A DNA stretch of 64,000 nt from JAICKM01 sp050998805 (lineage in GTDB: Bacteria > Chloroflexota > Chloroflexia > QHBQ01 > JAICKM01), in NCBI GenBank assembly GCA_050998805.1, contig JBPCPV010000027.1:62001-126000 (forward strand), given 5' to 3'. Under the pieces are notes generated by a model. It did no database searches. It worked only from the letters and a program-made list of their open reading frames with translations, and had not been told where the DNA came from. Positions 1-8,001 of this stretch are shown piece by piece. A program made the translations under genes and the position numbers. Position 1 is the stretch's first letter. The number at the start of each line of letters is the position of its first letter.

Positions 1-8
1 AATAGCTT

Positions 9-120
9 GTAAGCTGTCAACAGTCAGCTTTCAGCTTTCAGCTTTCAGCAGTCAGTGGTCGGTCACGTAATATGCATCACGCAATACGCACTAACCACTA
101 ATCACCAACAACTAACCACT
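9..120. repeat. Heptad-repeat mosaic upstream of glutaredoxin-like gene
   Basis: From position 9 to 120 the sequence can be cut into sixteen consecutive 7-mers without breaking register. TTCAGCT-type units (23-50) pass into GTCAGTG (51-57), then ACGCAAT/ACGCACT (79-92), then AACCACT-type units (93-120). The last heptad abuts the ATG at 121, so no ribosome-binding site is visible. The pattern resembles the short tandem heptanucleotide repeats known from cyanobacteria, but here several heptamer families are joined in one register. Confidence 0.8.
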
Positions 121-1071
121 ATGCCCGCCGTCACACTTTACAGCAAACCGAACTGCCCGCTCTGCGACGAGGCCCGCTACCACCTGGGGCGCATACTCGC
201 CGCCGTGCCGGACGCGCCCTCCTGGGAACTGCGTGAGGTGAGCATCCTCGATGATGAGGAGCTGTTCGCCGCGTACCACGAGCTGATCCCGGTCGTCTCA
301 GTGGGCGGCGGTCCGCCCCTAACCGCCCCCGCCTCGCTCGATCCGGCGCGGCTGTGGTCGGTGATCGGTGGTCAGTGGTCAGTGATCAGTGGTCAGCAAG
401 CGGAAACCGACAAGGGGCAACGCGCAATACGCAATACGCAGTACGCCGCAAGGGGCGGCGGCGGCATGGACCGTATCGGCTATTGGATCGCCGACCACTG
501 GCTGGGGGCGGTGAACACGGTTGTCGGGGTGTTCGCGCTGCTGCCCTGGCTTGCGCCGATCTTCGCGCGGCTTGGATGGTGGTCGCTGGCCGACCCGATC
601 TACACGATGTATATGTTCTTCTGCCATCAGTTGCCGGAGCGGGCAGGCTTCATCTTCGGCTACCAGGTGGCATATTGCTATAGGAACACCGCGATCTACA
701 CCAGCGTGTTCCTCGCGGGGCTGCTCTACTCGGCGGCGCGGGATGGAGCTCCCTGGCCGGCATGGATGCGGAGGCCGATCCGCCCGACGGTCTTCGTGCT
801 GCTGTTGCTGCCGGTGGCCGTGGACGGACTGACGCACATGCTCGGCTTCCGCGAAGACAACGCCTGGTTCGACACGCTCACCGGCGGGCGCTTCGGCGAT
901 TTCTCGGTGGGCGACACGATAGGCACGCTCAACTGGTGGCTCCGCGTCATCACGGGTGTCATTTTCGGCTTCGCTGTGGTACAATTCATCTACCCGTGGG
1001 TGCAGACCGCACTCAACGAGAGCCGGAGCGCGTCCCGGTATATCCCGCAGTTTCAGCAAGGGAGAGTTTAG
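121..1071 (+). CDS. Glutaredoxin-like domain read through into DUF2085 membrane protein
   Basis: The first about 78 residues from ATG 121 form a glutaredoxin-like (DUF836-type) domain, TLYSKPNCPLCDEA, with a CPLC redox motif. The expected stop is missing. The frame continues through a heptad-repeat tract (354-451) translated as WSVIGGQWSVISGQ and then RAIRNTQYAARGGGG, and enters a DUF2085 membrane protein at M466. Either a fused protein is made or the DUF2085 part starts separately at 466. The ORF can be extended to 55, but those residues derive from repeats. Location beside ccdA and a TlpA-like gene points to thiol-disulfide chemistry at the membrane. No ribosome-binding site is seen before 121. 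Confidence 0.6.
   Translation: MPAVTLYSKPNCPLCDEARYHLGRILAAVPDAPSWELREVSILDDEELFAAYHELIPVVSVGGGPPLTAPASLDPARLWSVIGGQWSVISGQQAETDKGQRAIRNTQYAARGGGGMDRIGYWIADHWLGAVNTVVGVFALLPWLAPIFARLGWWSLADPIYTMYMFFCHQLPERAGFIFGYQVAYCYRNTAIYTSVFLAGLLYSAARDGAPWPAWMRRPIRPTVFVLLLLPVAVDGLTHMLGFREDNAWFDTLTGGRFGDFSVGDTIGTLNWWLRVITGVIFGFAVVQFIYPWVQTALNESRSASRYIPQFQQGRV
354..451. repeat. Heptad-repeat mosaic between glutaredoxin-like and DUF2085 coding parts
   Basis: Fourteen 7-mers can be read in one register. GTGGTCG, GTGATCG and four GTGGTCA/GTGATCA units (354-395) are followed by a linker (396-423), then GCAATAC, GCAATAC, GCAGTAC (424-444). The segment 354-375 occurs identically at 22458-22479. The tract is open in the coding frame and gives a 7-residue protein period. 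Confidence 0.85.
466..1071 (+). CDS. DUF2085 family membrane protein (alternative internal start)
   Basis: This is the likely ancestral start of the DUF2085 protein, 201 residues beginning MDRIGYWIADHW. The family signature is FFCHQLPERAGF followed by YCYRNTAIYTS. Four or five membrane helices are visible, for example at residues 14-35 and in the LLLLPVAVDG region. AGGGGCGG lies 7 nt upstream and could serve as a weak ribosome-binding site. DUF2085 proteins have no established function. The gene stops 4 nt before the ccdA start, so the two are probably co-transcribed. Confidence 0.65.
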   Translation: MDRIGYWIADHWLGAVNTVVGVFALLPWLAPIFARLGWWSLADPIYTMYMFFCHQLPERAGFIFGYQVAYCYRNTAIYTSVFLAGLLYSAARDGAPWPAWMRRPIRPTVFVLLLLPVAVDGLTHMLGFREDNAWFDTLTGGRFGDFSVGDTIGTLNWWLRVITGVIFGFAVVQFIYPWVQTALNESRSASRYIPQFQQGRV

Positions 1072-1075
1072 GCGA

Positions 1076-1840
1076 ATGGATGCTAATCAGCTTAACATAT
1101 TCGTGGCGTTCGGGGTCGGCTTTCTGTCGTTCGCCTCGCCATGCTGCCTGCCGTTGGTGCCGGTCTACCTCGGCTACATGACCGGCACCACGGCGCAGAG
1201 GGGCACCGGACTGATCGCGGCGGCGCGCTGGAGGTTGCTGCTCCACTCCCTCGCGTTTGTTGCCGGGTTTTCGCTGATCTTCATACTGATCGGCGTGGCA
1301 GTCGGCGATCTGAGGGACTGGGTCTTCGAGTATAAGACGCAGGTCGAAGCCGTGATCGGTATACTGCTGATCCTTTTCGGGCTGCACACCCTCGGCATCT
1401 TCAGGATCTCGCTCTTCAACATCCAGCGCCCGGTGGAGTTCCACCCAAGCAAGCGGCTCGGCTATCTCCGCTCGCTGATGATCGGAGTCGGGTTCGCGCT
1501 CGGTTGGACGCCGTGCAGCAGTTGGGCGCTCGGCCTGATGTCGGGCATGGCTTTCCAGGGGCAGACGGCCGCGGTCCTGCCGCTGTTTGTCGCCTACTCT
1601 CTCGGCCTCGGCGTGCCGTTCGTGGTGTCTGCCCTGCTCGCAGGGCAGATAACCGTCTTGATGCGGAAGATCATGATGAAGACCTTCAGCCTGCGGGTCG
1701 CGGGGAGGACAGTCCTCGCCGACCTGAACGCGATCTCGCTGGTGAGCGGGGCGCTGATGCTGGCGATGGGCGTGCTGATGGCGCTCAATAAGGTGACTTG
1801 GCTCAACCAGTTCTTGCCGACCTGGACGATCGGAGCGTAG
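1076..1840 (+). CDS. ccdA: CcdA-type thiol-disulfide electron carrier
   Basis: Membrane protein of 254 residues in the DsbD transmembrane-domain/CcdA family, which carries reducing equivalents across the membrane to extracytoplasmic thioredoxins and cytochrome c maturation. The paired redox cysteines lie in SFASPCCLPLVP (first helix) and GWTPCSSWALG (fourth helix), and six helices can be counted. The chosen ATG has GGAGAG about 9 nt upstream; a longer frame from 956 would overlap the previous gene. The TlpA-like gene follows after 3 nt and is the likely partner. Confidence 0.9.
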   Translation: MDANQLNIFVAFGVGFLSFASPCCLPLVPVYLGYMTGTTAQRGTGLIAAARWRLLLHSLAFVAGFSLIFILIGVAVGDLRDWVFEYKTQVEAVIGILLILFGLHTLGIFRISLFNIQRPVEFHPSKRLGYLRSLMIGVGFALGWTPCSSWALGLMSGMAFQGQTAAVLPLFVAYSLGLGVPFVVSALLAGQITVLMRKIMMKTFSLRVAGRTVLADLNAISLVSGALMLAMGVLMALNKVTWLNQFLPTWTIGA

Positions 1841-1843
1841 GCC

Positions 1844-2995
1844 ATGAAGCGCAGCGCCGCCGACGCACGACCGGACCCGGGTTTTGAGGTTGAGATAAGT
1901 CGCGGGGGACGCGCAGCCGCAGAGTTGTCGCCGGCGCGCATCGCCACCCCGGTCAACGTCGGCCCGCCACACCTGGCTGCCCGCAGCCGCCGCGGCCTCC
2001 AACAGCGTGTGCTCGCGGGCGTGCTGGCCGTCGCGGTGGTGTTCGTCGCGGTCGTCTTCGCGGTCGCGTGGTGGAGCGCGCAGCCTCCGGCAGGCGTGCT
2101 GGCCCGCGTGAACGGCGAGGAGATCACCGTGGCCCAGGTGGACAAGAAGATCCTGATCAGCAGGGCGATCACCGCGCTGCTCAACGGCAAGGAAGAGACG
2201 CCGAGCCGGGGCGCGATACTCGACAGCCTGATCCAGGAGCGTATGCAGGCGCAAGACGCCGCCCGCGCCGGTGTGAGCGTGAGCGACGACGAAATAGCCC
2301 AGTTCGTGCAGAGCCGCGTGGAGGCCAACGGCAAAAGCGTCTCCGACCTCGACACCGCGCTCAAAGGCTACGGCCTGACCCGCGCCGACTTCTATGCCGA
2401 CCAGAAGCCGTTCTTGCTGATCAACAAGTACGTCGGCGAGAAGGTGGTTGCCGGAGCAACCAGCGATAACGAGAGACAGCAGAAGCAAAACGACTGGCTC
2501 GCGGCGCTACAAAACACGAGCAAAGTCGAACGCTTCGGCACGCCCGATGAGCCGACAGCACCCCGCATCGGAGCGACCGCGCCCAACTTCACGCTGCGCG
2601 ACCTGTCGGGCAAGATCGTCTCCCTCTCCGACTTCCACGGCAGGCCGGTGCTGATCAACTTCTGGGCCACATGGTGCGACCCCTGTCGGCGGGAGTTGCC
2701 GACGATCCAGGCGGCTTACGCCCAGCGGCAGGCGAGCGGCCCACAGGCCGCGCAGGGCCTCGCCATCCTCGGCGTAGCAGTCGAGAGCGACCCAGCCATC
2801 GTCACCTCCTTCCAGAAGGAGTTCGGCCTCGCCTACTCCATACTGCCCGACGAGGCCGACCAGATCAAGAACCTCTACCGCGTCGGCCCGATCCCCACCA
2901 GCTTCTTCATAGACCGCCAGGGCACGATCCGCGCGATCAAGGTCGAGGCAATGGAAGCCCCGGAGCTTGGCAAGGATCTGGACATGATCAAGTGA
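1844..2995 (+). CDS. Membrane-anchored TlpA/ResA-like thioredoxin with SurA-N-like domain
   Basis: Protein of 383 residues. A charged N-terminus is followed by one membrane anchor (about 51-73). A SurA-N/PPIase-like helical region (about 83-200) holds VLARVNGEEITVAQVD, and a thioredoxin fold (about 240-383) holds the redox motif WATWCDPCRRE. TlpA/ResA proteins reduce apocytochrome c or other exported thiols using electrons from CcdA. Fusion to a SurA-N-like chaperone domain suggests it binds an unfolded exported client while reducing it; this is inferred. It ends 16 nt before the carboxylase operon. Confidence 0.85.
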   Translation: MKRSAADARPDPGFEVEISRGGRAAAELSPARIATPVNVGPPHLAARSRRGLQQRVLAGVLAVAVVFVAVVFAVAWWSAQPPAGVLARVNGEEITVAQVDKKILISRAITALLNGKEETPSRGAILDSLIQERMQAQDAARAGVSVSDDEIAQFVQSRVEANGKSVSDLDTALKGYGLTRADFYADQKPFLLINKYVGEKVVAGATSDNERQQKQNDWLAALQNTSKVERFGTPDEPTAPRIGATAPNFTLRDLSGKIVSLSDFHGRPVLINFWATWCDPCRRELPTIQAAYAQRQASGPQAAQGLAILGVAVESDPAIVTSFQKEFGLAYSILPDEADQIKNLYRVGPIPTSFFIDRQGTIRAIKVEAMEAPELGKDLDMIK

Positions 2996-3011
2996 AACGC
3001 AGGGCCAAAGC

Positions 3012-4619
3012 ATGGCGATCATCAAGTCCACGATAGACCCGACGGATGAGAACTTCCGCGAGAACGCTGAGGCGCTTTCGGGGCAGGTGGCCGAGCTGAA
3101 GGCGCGGCTCGCGCGGACGGCGGGGGGAGGCGGGGAGGCGGCGATGCGGAAGCATACCGCCCGGAACAAGCTGCCGGTACGCGAGCGGATACGCCTGCTT
3201 TGTGACCCGGCGACGGCCTTCCTGGAGTTCAGCGCGCTCGCAGCGAACGGGATGTATGACGATGATGCGCCGGCCGCGGGGATCATCACCGGCATCGGGG
3301 TGGTGCAGGGCCAGGAGTGCGTGGTCGTCGCCAACGACGCGACGGTGAAGGGCGGCACATACTACCCGATCACGGTCAAGAAGCACCTGCGGGCGCAGAC
3401 AATCGCCTGGGCGAACAACCTGCCCTGCATCTACCTGGTGGATAGCGGCGGAGCATTCCTGCCGTTGCAGGCCGAGGTCTTCCCCGATCAGGAGCATTTT
3501 GGGCGGATCTTCTACAACCAGGCGCAGATGTCGCGGGAAGGGATACCCCAGATCGCGGTCGTCATGGGGTCATGCACGGCGGGCGGGGCCTACGTGCCCG
3601 CGATGTCCGACGAGACGGTGATCGTCAAGGGCACCGGCACTATCTTCCTCGGCGGACCGCCGCTCGTGAAGGCCGCGACCGGCGAAGAGGTGAGCGCGGA
3701 GGATCTCGGCGGGGGCGAGGTCCATTCGCGGGTCTCCGGCGTGACCGACCACCTTGCTGTGGACGATCCGCACGCGCTGGCGATCACCCGCGACATAATC
3801 ACCCACCTCCACCGGCGCCGCTACTATCCCTGGGAGGTGACGCCGCCCGAAGAGCCGCTGTATGCGGCGCACGAACTTTACGGCATAATCCCCCGCGACA
3901 CCCGCAAGCCCTACGACGTGCGCGAGGTGGTCGCGCGGTTGGTGGATGGCTCGCGCTTCCACGAGTTTAAGACGCTCTACGGCCCCACGCTCGTCTGCGG
4001 CTTCGCGCGGCTGATGGGCTACCCGGTCGGCATACTCGCAAACAACGGCATACTCTTCTCCGAGAGCGCGCTCAAGGCGACGCACTTCATCGAGCTTTGC
4101 GCCCAGCGCAAGATACCGCTCGTCTTCTTGCAGAACATCACCGGCTTTATGGTCGGGCGGGAGTACGAGAACAAGGGCATCGCCAAAGACGGCGCGAAGA
4201 TGGTCATGGCGGTGGCGAACGCAAACGTGCCGAAGTTCACCGTGATGCTCGGCGGGAGCTATGGCGCGGGTAACTACGGGATGTGCGGGCGCGCCTACGG
4301 CCCCCGCCAGCTCTGGATGTGGCCGAACGCCCGGATCTCGGTCATGGGCGGGCGCGAGGCCGCGAACGTGCTGCTGACGGTGCGCCTCGACAACCTCCAC
4401 GCCCAGGGCAAAGACATGACCCGTGATGAGCGGCTCGCCTTCACGACGCCGACGATAGAGAAGTACGAGGCCGAGGGCAACCCGTACTACAGCACCGCCC
4501 GCCTTTGGGACGACGGCATCATTGACCCCGTAGACACGCGCATGGTGCTGGCGCTCGGAATCGCCGCAGCCTGTAACCGCGAGACGCCGGAGACCTCGTT
4601 CGGCGTCTTCAGGATGTAG
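3012..4619 (+). CDS. mccB: Methylcrotonyl-CoA carboxylase beta (carboxyltransferase) subunit
   Basis: Protein of 535 residues, the usual length for acyl-CoA carboxyltransferase beta subunits. It moves carboxyl groups from biotin to the acyl-CoA. The two crotonase-like halves are clear: VDSGGAFLPLQAEVF and MGSCTAGGAYVPAMSDE in the N half, and FLQNITGFMVGREYENKGI and MLGGSYGAGNYGMCGRAY in the C half. These match methylcrotonyl-CoA carboxylase beta better than propionyl- or geranyl-CoA types, and a hydratase and HMG-CoA lyase lie downstream. It is the first gene of the leucine degradation operon; its ribosome-binding site is weak. Confidence 0.92.
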   Translation: MAIIKSTIDPTDENFRENAEALSGQVAELKARLARTAGGGGEAAMRKHTARNKLPVRERIRLLCDPATAFLEFSALAANGMYDDDAPAAGIITGIGVVQGQECVVVANDATVKGGTYYPITVKKHLRAQTIAWANNLPCIYLVDSGGAFLPLQAEVFPDQEHFGRIFYNQAQMSREGIPQIAVVMGSCTAGGAYVPAMSDETVIVKGTGTIFLGGPPLVKAATGEEVSAEDLGGGEVHSRVSGVTDHLAVDDPHALAITRDIITHLHRRRYYPWEVTPPEEPLYAAHELYGIIPRDTRKPYDVREVVARLVDGSRFHEFKTLYGPTLVCGFARLMGYPVGILANNGILFSESALKATHFIELCAQRKIPLVFLQNITGFMVGREYENKGIAKDGAKMVMAVANANVPKFTVMLGGSYGAGNYGMCGRAYGPRQLWMWPNARISVMGGREAANVLLTVRLDNLHAQGKDMTRDERLAFTTPTIEKYEAEGNPYYSTARLWDDGIIDPVDTRMVLALGIAAACNRETPETSFGVFRM

Positions 4620-4630
4620 AGGAGACGACT

Positions 4631-5152
4631 ATGGACAACCCCTCCGTGAATGGCACCACCCCAGGGCCTTCACCGCACACCGGCGAAGGCGGCTGGGAGT
4701 ACTACCAAGTGCCCCGCACCGAGTTCTACGACGAGTTGGGCGCGCTGCTCGGCGAGTTCTCCGACATGCTGATGGAAGACCCGCAGGGCGCACGCAAGCT
4801 GGACCAAGACCCGTACAACGACTGGTTCTACTGTGGCTTCGGCGGCGAGGAAGATACTTTTCGCGTCAGCCTCTGGCCGGCGTACCTGCCGGTGGTCGAG
4901 GCTTACGAGGAGCGCGAGATCAGCGAGGCCGAGTTCCGCGCTCAGTGCTGGCCGAAGACAGGCACCCAGCCGGTCACGATCTTCCTCGGCGAGGCGGACG
5001 CAGTGATCGAGCTTGCGGAGGACGAGACGGCTGTGCAGGAACTGGCGAACAGCTTCGCGGATTTCGCGGGCATAACGCTCGTGGACGACTGGGACGGTAT
5101 GCCGCCGGGTGACGGCGAGGGCGTCGCCGAAGAGAGCGCAACCGATGAGTAG
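4631..5152 (+). CDS. Unknown acidic protein inside the methylcrotonyl-CoA carboxylase operon
   Basis: Protein of 173 residues, strongly acidic and rich in Trp and Tyr, for example DPYNDWFYCGFGGEEDTF. I do not recognise a family. There is no signal peptide or membrane segment. The N-terminus (residues about 5-18, TPGPSPHTGEGG) resembles the translation of a repeat seen in many unrelated genomes, so the native start may lie further in. AGAGGAG precedes the ATG. It sits 11 nt after the beta subunit and its stop overlaps the hydratase start by 8 nt, so it is translated with the pathway enzymes and may be an accessory factor. Confidence 0.75.
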   Translation: MDNPSVNGTTPGPSPHTGEGGWEYYQVPRTEFYDELGALLGEFSDMLMEDPQGARKLDQDPYNDWFYCGFGGEEDTFRVSLWPAYLPVVEAYEEREISEAEFRAQCWPKTGTQPVTIFLGEADAVIELAEDETAVQELANSFADFAGITLVDDWDGMPPGDGEGVAEESATDE

Positions 5153-5924
5153 CCTGCACACTGAGCGCGACGGCGTCGTTGCTCGCGTGACGCTCGATCG
5201 GCCCGACGTGCATAACGCCTTTGACGCCGCACTGATCGCCGACCTGGAGCGCGCCTTCACCGAACTGAGCACGGATCCGGGCGTGCGGGTCGTGGCGCTG
5301 GCGGGGAAGGGGCCGTCGTTCTGCGCGGGTGCCGACGTACATTGGATGCAGCAGAGCCTCGCCTACACCGAGGAGCAGAACATGGAGGACGCGCGCAGGC
5401 TGGCAACCATGCTCCGCGTGATAGACGAGTGCCCCAAGCCGGTCGTGGCGCTGGTGCAGGGCGCGGCGCTCGGCGGCGGGGCGGGGCTGGTCGCTGTCTC
5501 CGACATCGTGCTCGCCGAGGAGACCGCGAAGTTCGGGCTGACCGAGATCAAGCTCGGCATCGTGCCCTCCGTGATCAGCCCTTTCGTGCTGAGAAAGGTG
5601 GCCCCCGGCCCTGCCCGTGCGCTCTTCATCACCGGCGAGCGTTTCTCCGCCGAGCGCGCCCGCGAAATCGGGCTTGTGACGCAGGTGGCACCGGTCGGTG
5701 GCCTAGAGGCCGCACTCGCCGCCGTCCTACGGCAGTTAGAGAGCAGTAGCCCCGCGGCCATCCCGGTCGCCAAAGCCCTCTGGCGCACGGTCCCCGGCAT
5801 GTCACCCGACGCCGCCTTCGACTACACGACAAGCACGATAGCCCGCATCCGCGTCAGCCCCGAAGGTCAGGAGGGCCTGCGCGCCTTCCTGGAGAAGCGC
5901 AAGCCCGCCTGGACGAGTGAATAG
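5145..5924 (+). CDS. Enoyl-CoA hydratase/isomerase, probable methylglutaconyl-CoA hydratase
   Basis: Crotonase-fold protein of 259 residues. The oxyanion-hole segments are GPSFCAGADVHWM and VQGAALGGGAGLV; SDIVLAEETAKFGLTEIKLG follows. Within this operon the expected reaction is hydration of 3-methylglutaconyl-CoA to HMG-CoA. ATG 5145 was chosen because the product then begins MSSLHTERDGVVARVTLDRP, a normal crotonase N-terminus, and because it overlaps the preceding stop in ATGAGTAG, which favours coupled translation. Confidence 0.88.
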   Translation: MSSLHTERDGVVARVTLDRPDVHNAFDAALIADLERAFTELSTDPGVRVVALAGKGPSFCAGADVHWMQQSLAYTEEQNMEDARRLATMLRVIDECPKPVVALVQGAALGGGAGLVAVSDIVLAEETAKFGLTEIKLGIVPSVISPFVLRKVAPGPARALFITGERFSAERAREIGLVTQVAPVGGLEAALAAVLRQLESSSPAAIPVAKALWRTVPGMSPDAAFDYTTSTIARIRVSPEGQEGLRAFLEKRKPAWTSE

Positions 5925-5925
5925 A

Positions 5926-8001
5926 ATGGAAATCCGCAAGCTGCTGATCGCCAACCGGGGCGAGATCGCGGTCCGTATAATCTGCACATGCCGGAAGCTC
6001 GGCATCACCAGCGTGGCGATCTACTCGGACGCCGACGCCGGCGCGATGCACGTCCGGGAGGCCGACGAGGCGTGCCGCGTGGGTCCGGCACCGGCTGCCG
6101 AGAGCTACCTGAGCATATCGGCGATACTGGGGGCGGCGGCGCGGACGGGGGCGGACGCCATCCACCCCGGCTACGGCTTTCTGTCGGAGCGTGCGCCCTT
6201 CGCTGAGGCCGTGGAGGAAGCGGGGCTGGTCTGGGTCGGGCCTTCGCCGGCCGCGATCCGCACGCTCGGCGACAAGATCGCGGCCAAGCGGATCATGGAC
6301 GAGGCAGGAGTGCCGACCGTGCCCGGCTACTACGGCAGCGAACGTGGTGCGCCCGACCTCGCGCGGCTGGAGGCCGAGGCGGTGCGGATCGGCTTCCCGG
6401 TGCTCGTGAAGGCGGCTGCCGGCGGGGGCGGCAAAGGGATGCGGGTGGTGACGCGGGCGGAGGATTTCGGCGCGGCTGCCGAGGGCGCTGCGCGTGAGGC
6501 GCTGGCGGCCTTCGGAGATGCAACCGTCTTCCTCGAAAAGTATCTGCTCAACCCCCGGCATGTCGAGTTCCAGATCATCGGCGACGCCGCCGGTAACGTC
6601 GTCCACCTCGGCGAGCGGGAATGTTCGATACAGCGGCGTCACCAGAAGGTGCTCGAGGAGGCACCCTCTCCCGCGCCCCAGCTTCACCCGGGGCTGCGAG
6701 AGGCGATGGGCAGGGCGGCTGTGCTGGCGGGGCGGGCGGCAGGCTACACGAACGCGGGCACGGTCGAGTTCATCCTCGATGCCGACGGCGGCTATTACTT
6801 CCTCGAAATGAACACCCGCTTGCAGGTCGAGCACCCGGTGACGGAGGCTACGACGCTTCTGCCGATGCAGGCTGGCGGACCGCCAACCGCGCTCGACCTC
6901 GTGGAACTACAACTCCGTGTGGCCGAGGGCGAGCCTCTGCCGTTTACACAGGCCGATGTGCGGAAGCACGGGCACGCTATTGAGGTGCGTGTCTATGCCG
7001 AAGATCCGGCGAAGGGCTTCCTGCCCTCGATCGGGAGGCTCACCAGCTTCGCGCCGCCAGCCGGCCCCGGCGTCCGCAACGACACCGGCGTGGAGTCCGG
7101 CGACTCCGTGAGCATCTACTACGATCCGATGCTCGCCAAGCTGATCGTCAGCGGCCCCGACAGGGCGGCGGCTATCCGCCGCCTGGCAGACGCGCTCGCG
7201 GCCTATGAGGTCTCCGGCGTGACCACGAACATCGGCTTCCTGCTATGGCTGGTGCAGCACCCGGCATTCGTCTCCGGCGACACCGATACCGGCTTCCTCC
7301 ACCACCACTTCGACCCGGCGGCACCCGCGCAGCCTCCGCCGCCCGAAGCCGTGCTCGCTGCGGCAGCCTACGACATGGCGCACCCGCCCGCAGATGCAGG
7401 TAGCCCTCCGAACCCCTGGCTGGGCGGCACATGGCGGCAGGCCGGGCAGGATCTCCCGTTCGAGTACGCCTACCTGACCCCCGCCGGAGCCTCCACCTCA
7501 GCTGGGGCAGGAGGCACCGTCATGGCGCGCCTGAGCCGCGACGGGCGACCCGGCGAATGGCAGGCTGAGACGCCCGGCTACAGCGGCCCCATCGCAATAG
7601 AGGGCACAAGCGCTTCCGGCGTCCTGCTGAGGCGGCTCGGTGGCGACGTCCCCGGCGATATTCCGGCGCGTGTCTCCGCGCCGTCACCCAACCGTCTGGT
7701 AGTCACCTACGACGACCGCACGTACTGCCTGCTGCGCGTGCCGCCGCTCGACACCGACCGCCTGGGCATCGCCGCGCACGCCGGAGAGAACCGCCTCGAA
7801 GCCCCGATGCCCGGCAAGATCATTCAGGTGCTTGTCTCGGAGGGCGAAGAGGTTGCCGAGGGCCAGAGGCTCGTCGTCATGGAGGCGATGAAGATGGAGT
7901 TCACGATCAAGGCACCGCACGATGGGCGCGTGGCCCGCCTTCCGGTGCGCGTCGGCCAGCTTGTCGAAGCCGGGGCCGAACTGGCTGAGGTGGAGGCGTG
8001 A
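5926..8001 (+). CDS. mccA: Methylcrotonyl-CoA carboxylase alpha (biotin carboxylase + BCCP) subunit
   Basis: Protein of 691 residues. It has biotin carboxylase domains (MEIRKLLIANRGEIA at the start, glycine-rich ATP loop AAAGGGGKGMRVV, catalytic region EMNTRLQVEHPVTE), a middle interaction region, and a C-terminal biotinyl domain with the lysine in EAMKMEF. It carboxylates its own biotin for transfer to the beta subunit. The chosen ATG lies one base after the hydratase stop; an upstream GTG at 5917 would overlap it. The last bases overlap the next gene by 4 nt. Confidence 0.92.
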   Translation: MEIRKLLIANRGEIAVRIICTCRKLGITSVAIYSDADAGAMHVREADEACRVGPAPAAESYLSISAILGAAARTGADAIHPGYGFLSERAPFAEAVEEAGLVWVGPSPAAIRTLGDKIAAKRIMDEAGVPTVPGYYGSERGAPDLARLEAEAVRIGFPVLVKAAAGGGGKGMRVVTRAEDFGAAAEGAAREALAAFGDATVFLEKYLLNPRHVEFQIIGDAAGNVVHLGERECSIQRRHQKVLEEAPSPAPQLHPGLREAMGRAAVLAGRAAGYTNAGTVEFILDADGGYYFLEMNTRLQVEHPVTEATTLLPMQAGGPPTALDLVELQLRVAEGEPLPFTQADVRKHGHAIEVRVYAEDPAKGFLPSIGRLTSFAPPAGPGVRNDTGVESGDSVSIYYDPMLAKLIVSGPDRAAAIRRLADALAAYEVSGVTTNIGFLLWLVQHPAFVSGDTDTGFLHHHFDPAAPAQPPPPEAVLAAAAYDMAHPPADAGSPPNPWLGGTWRQAGQDLPFEYAYLTPAGASTSAGAGGTVMARLSRDGRPGEWQAETPGYSGPIAIEGTSASGVLLRRLGGDVPGDIPARVSAPSPNRLVVTYDDRTYCLLRVPPLDTDRLGIAAHAGENRLEAPMPGKIIQVLVSEGEEVAEGQRLVVMEAMKMEFTIKAPHDGRVARLPVRVGQLVEAGAELAEVEA

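Noticed and set aside
1013..2488. Long minus-strand ORF opposite ccdA and the TlpA-like gene
   Set aside because: It is antisense to two clear family members, has low-complexity His/Arg/Gln-rich translation and no recognisable domain. It is a shadow of high GC.
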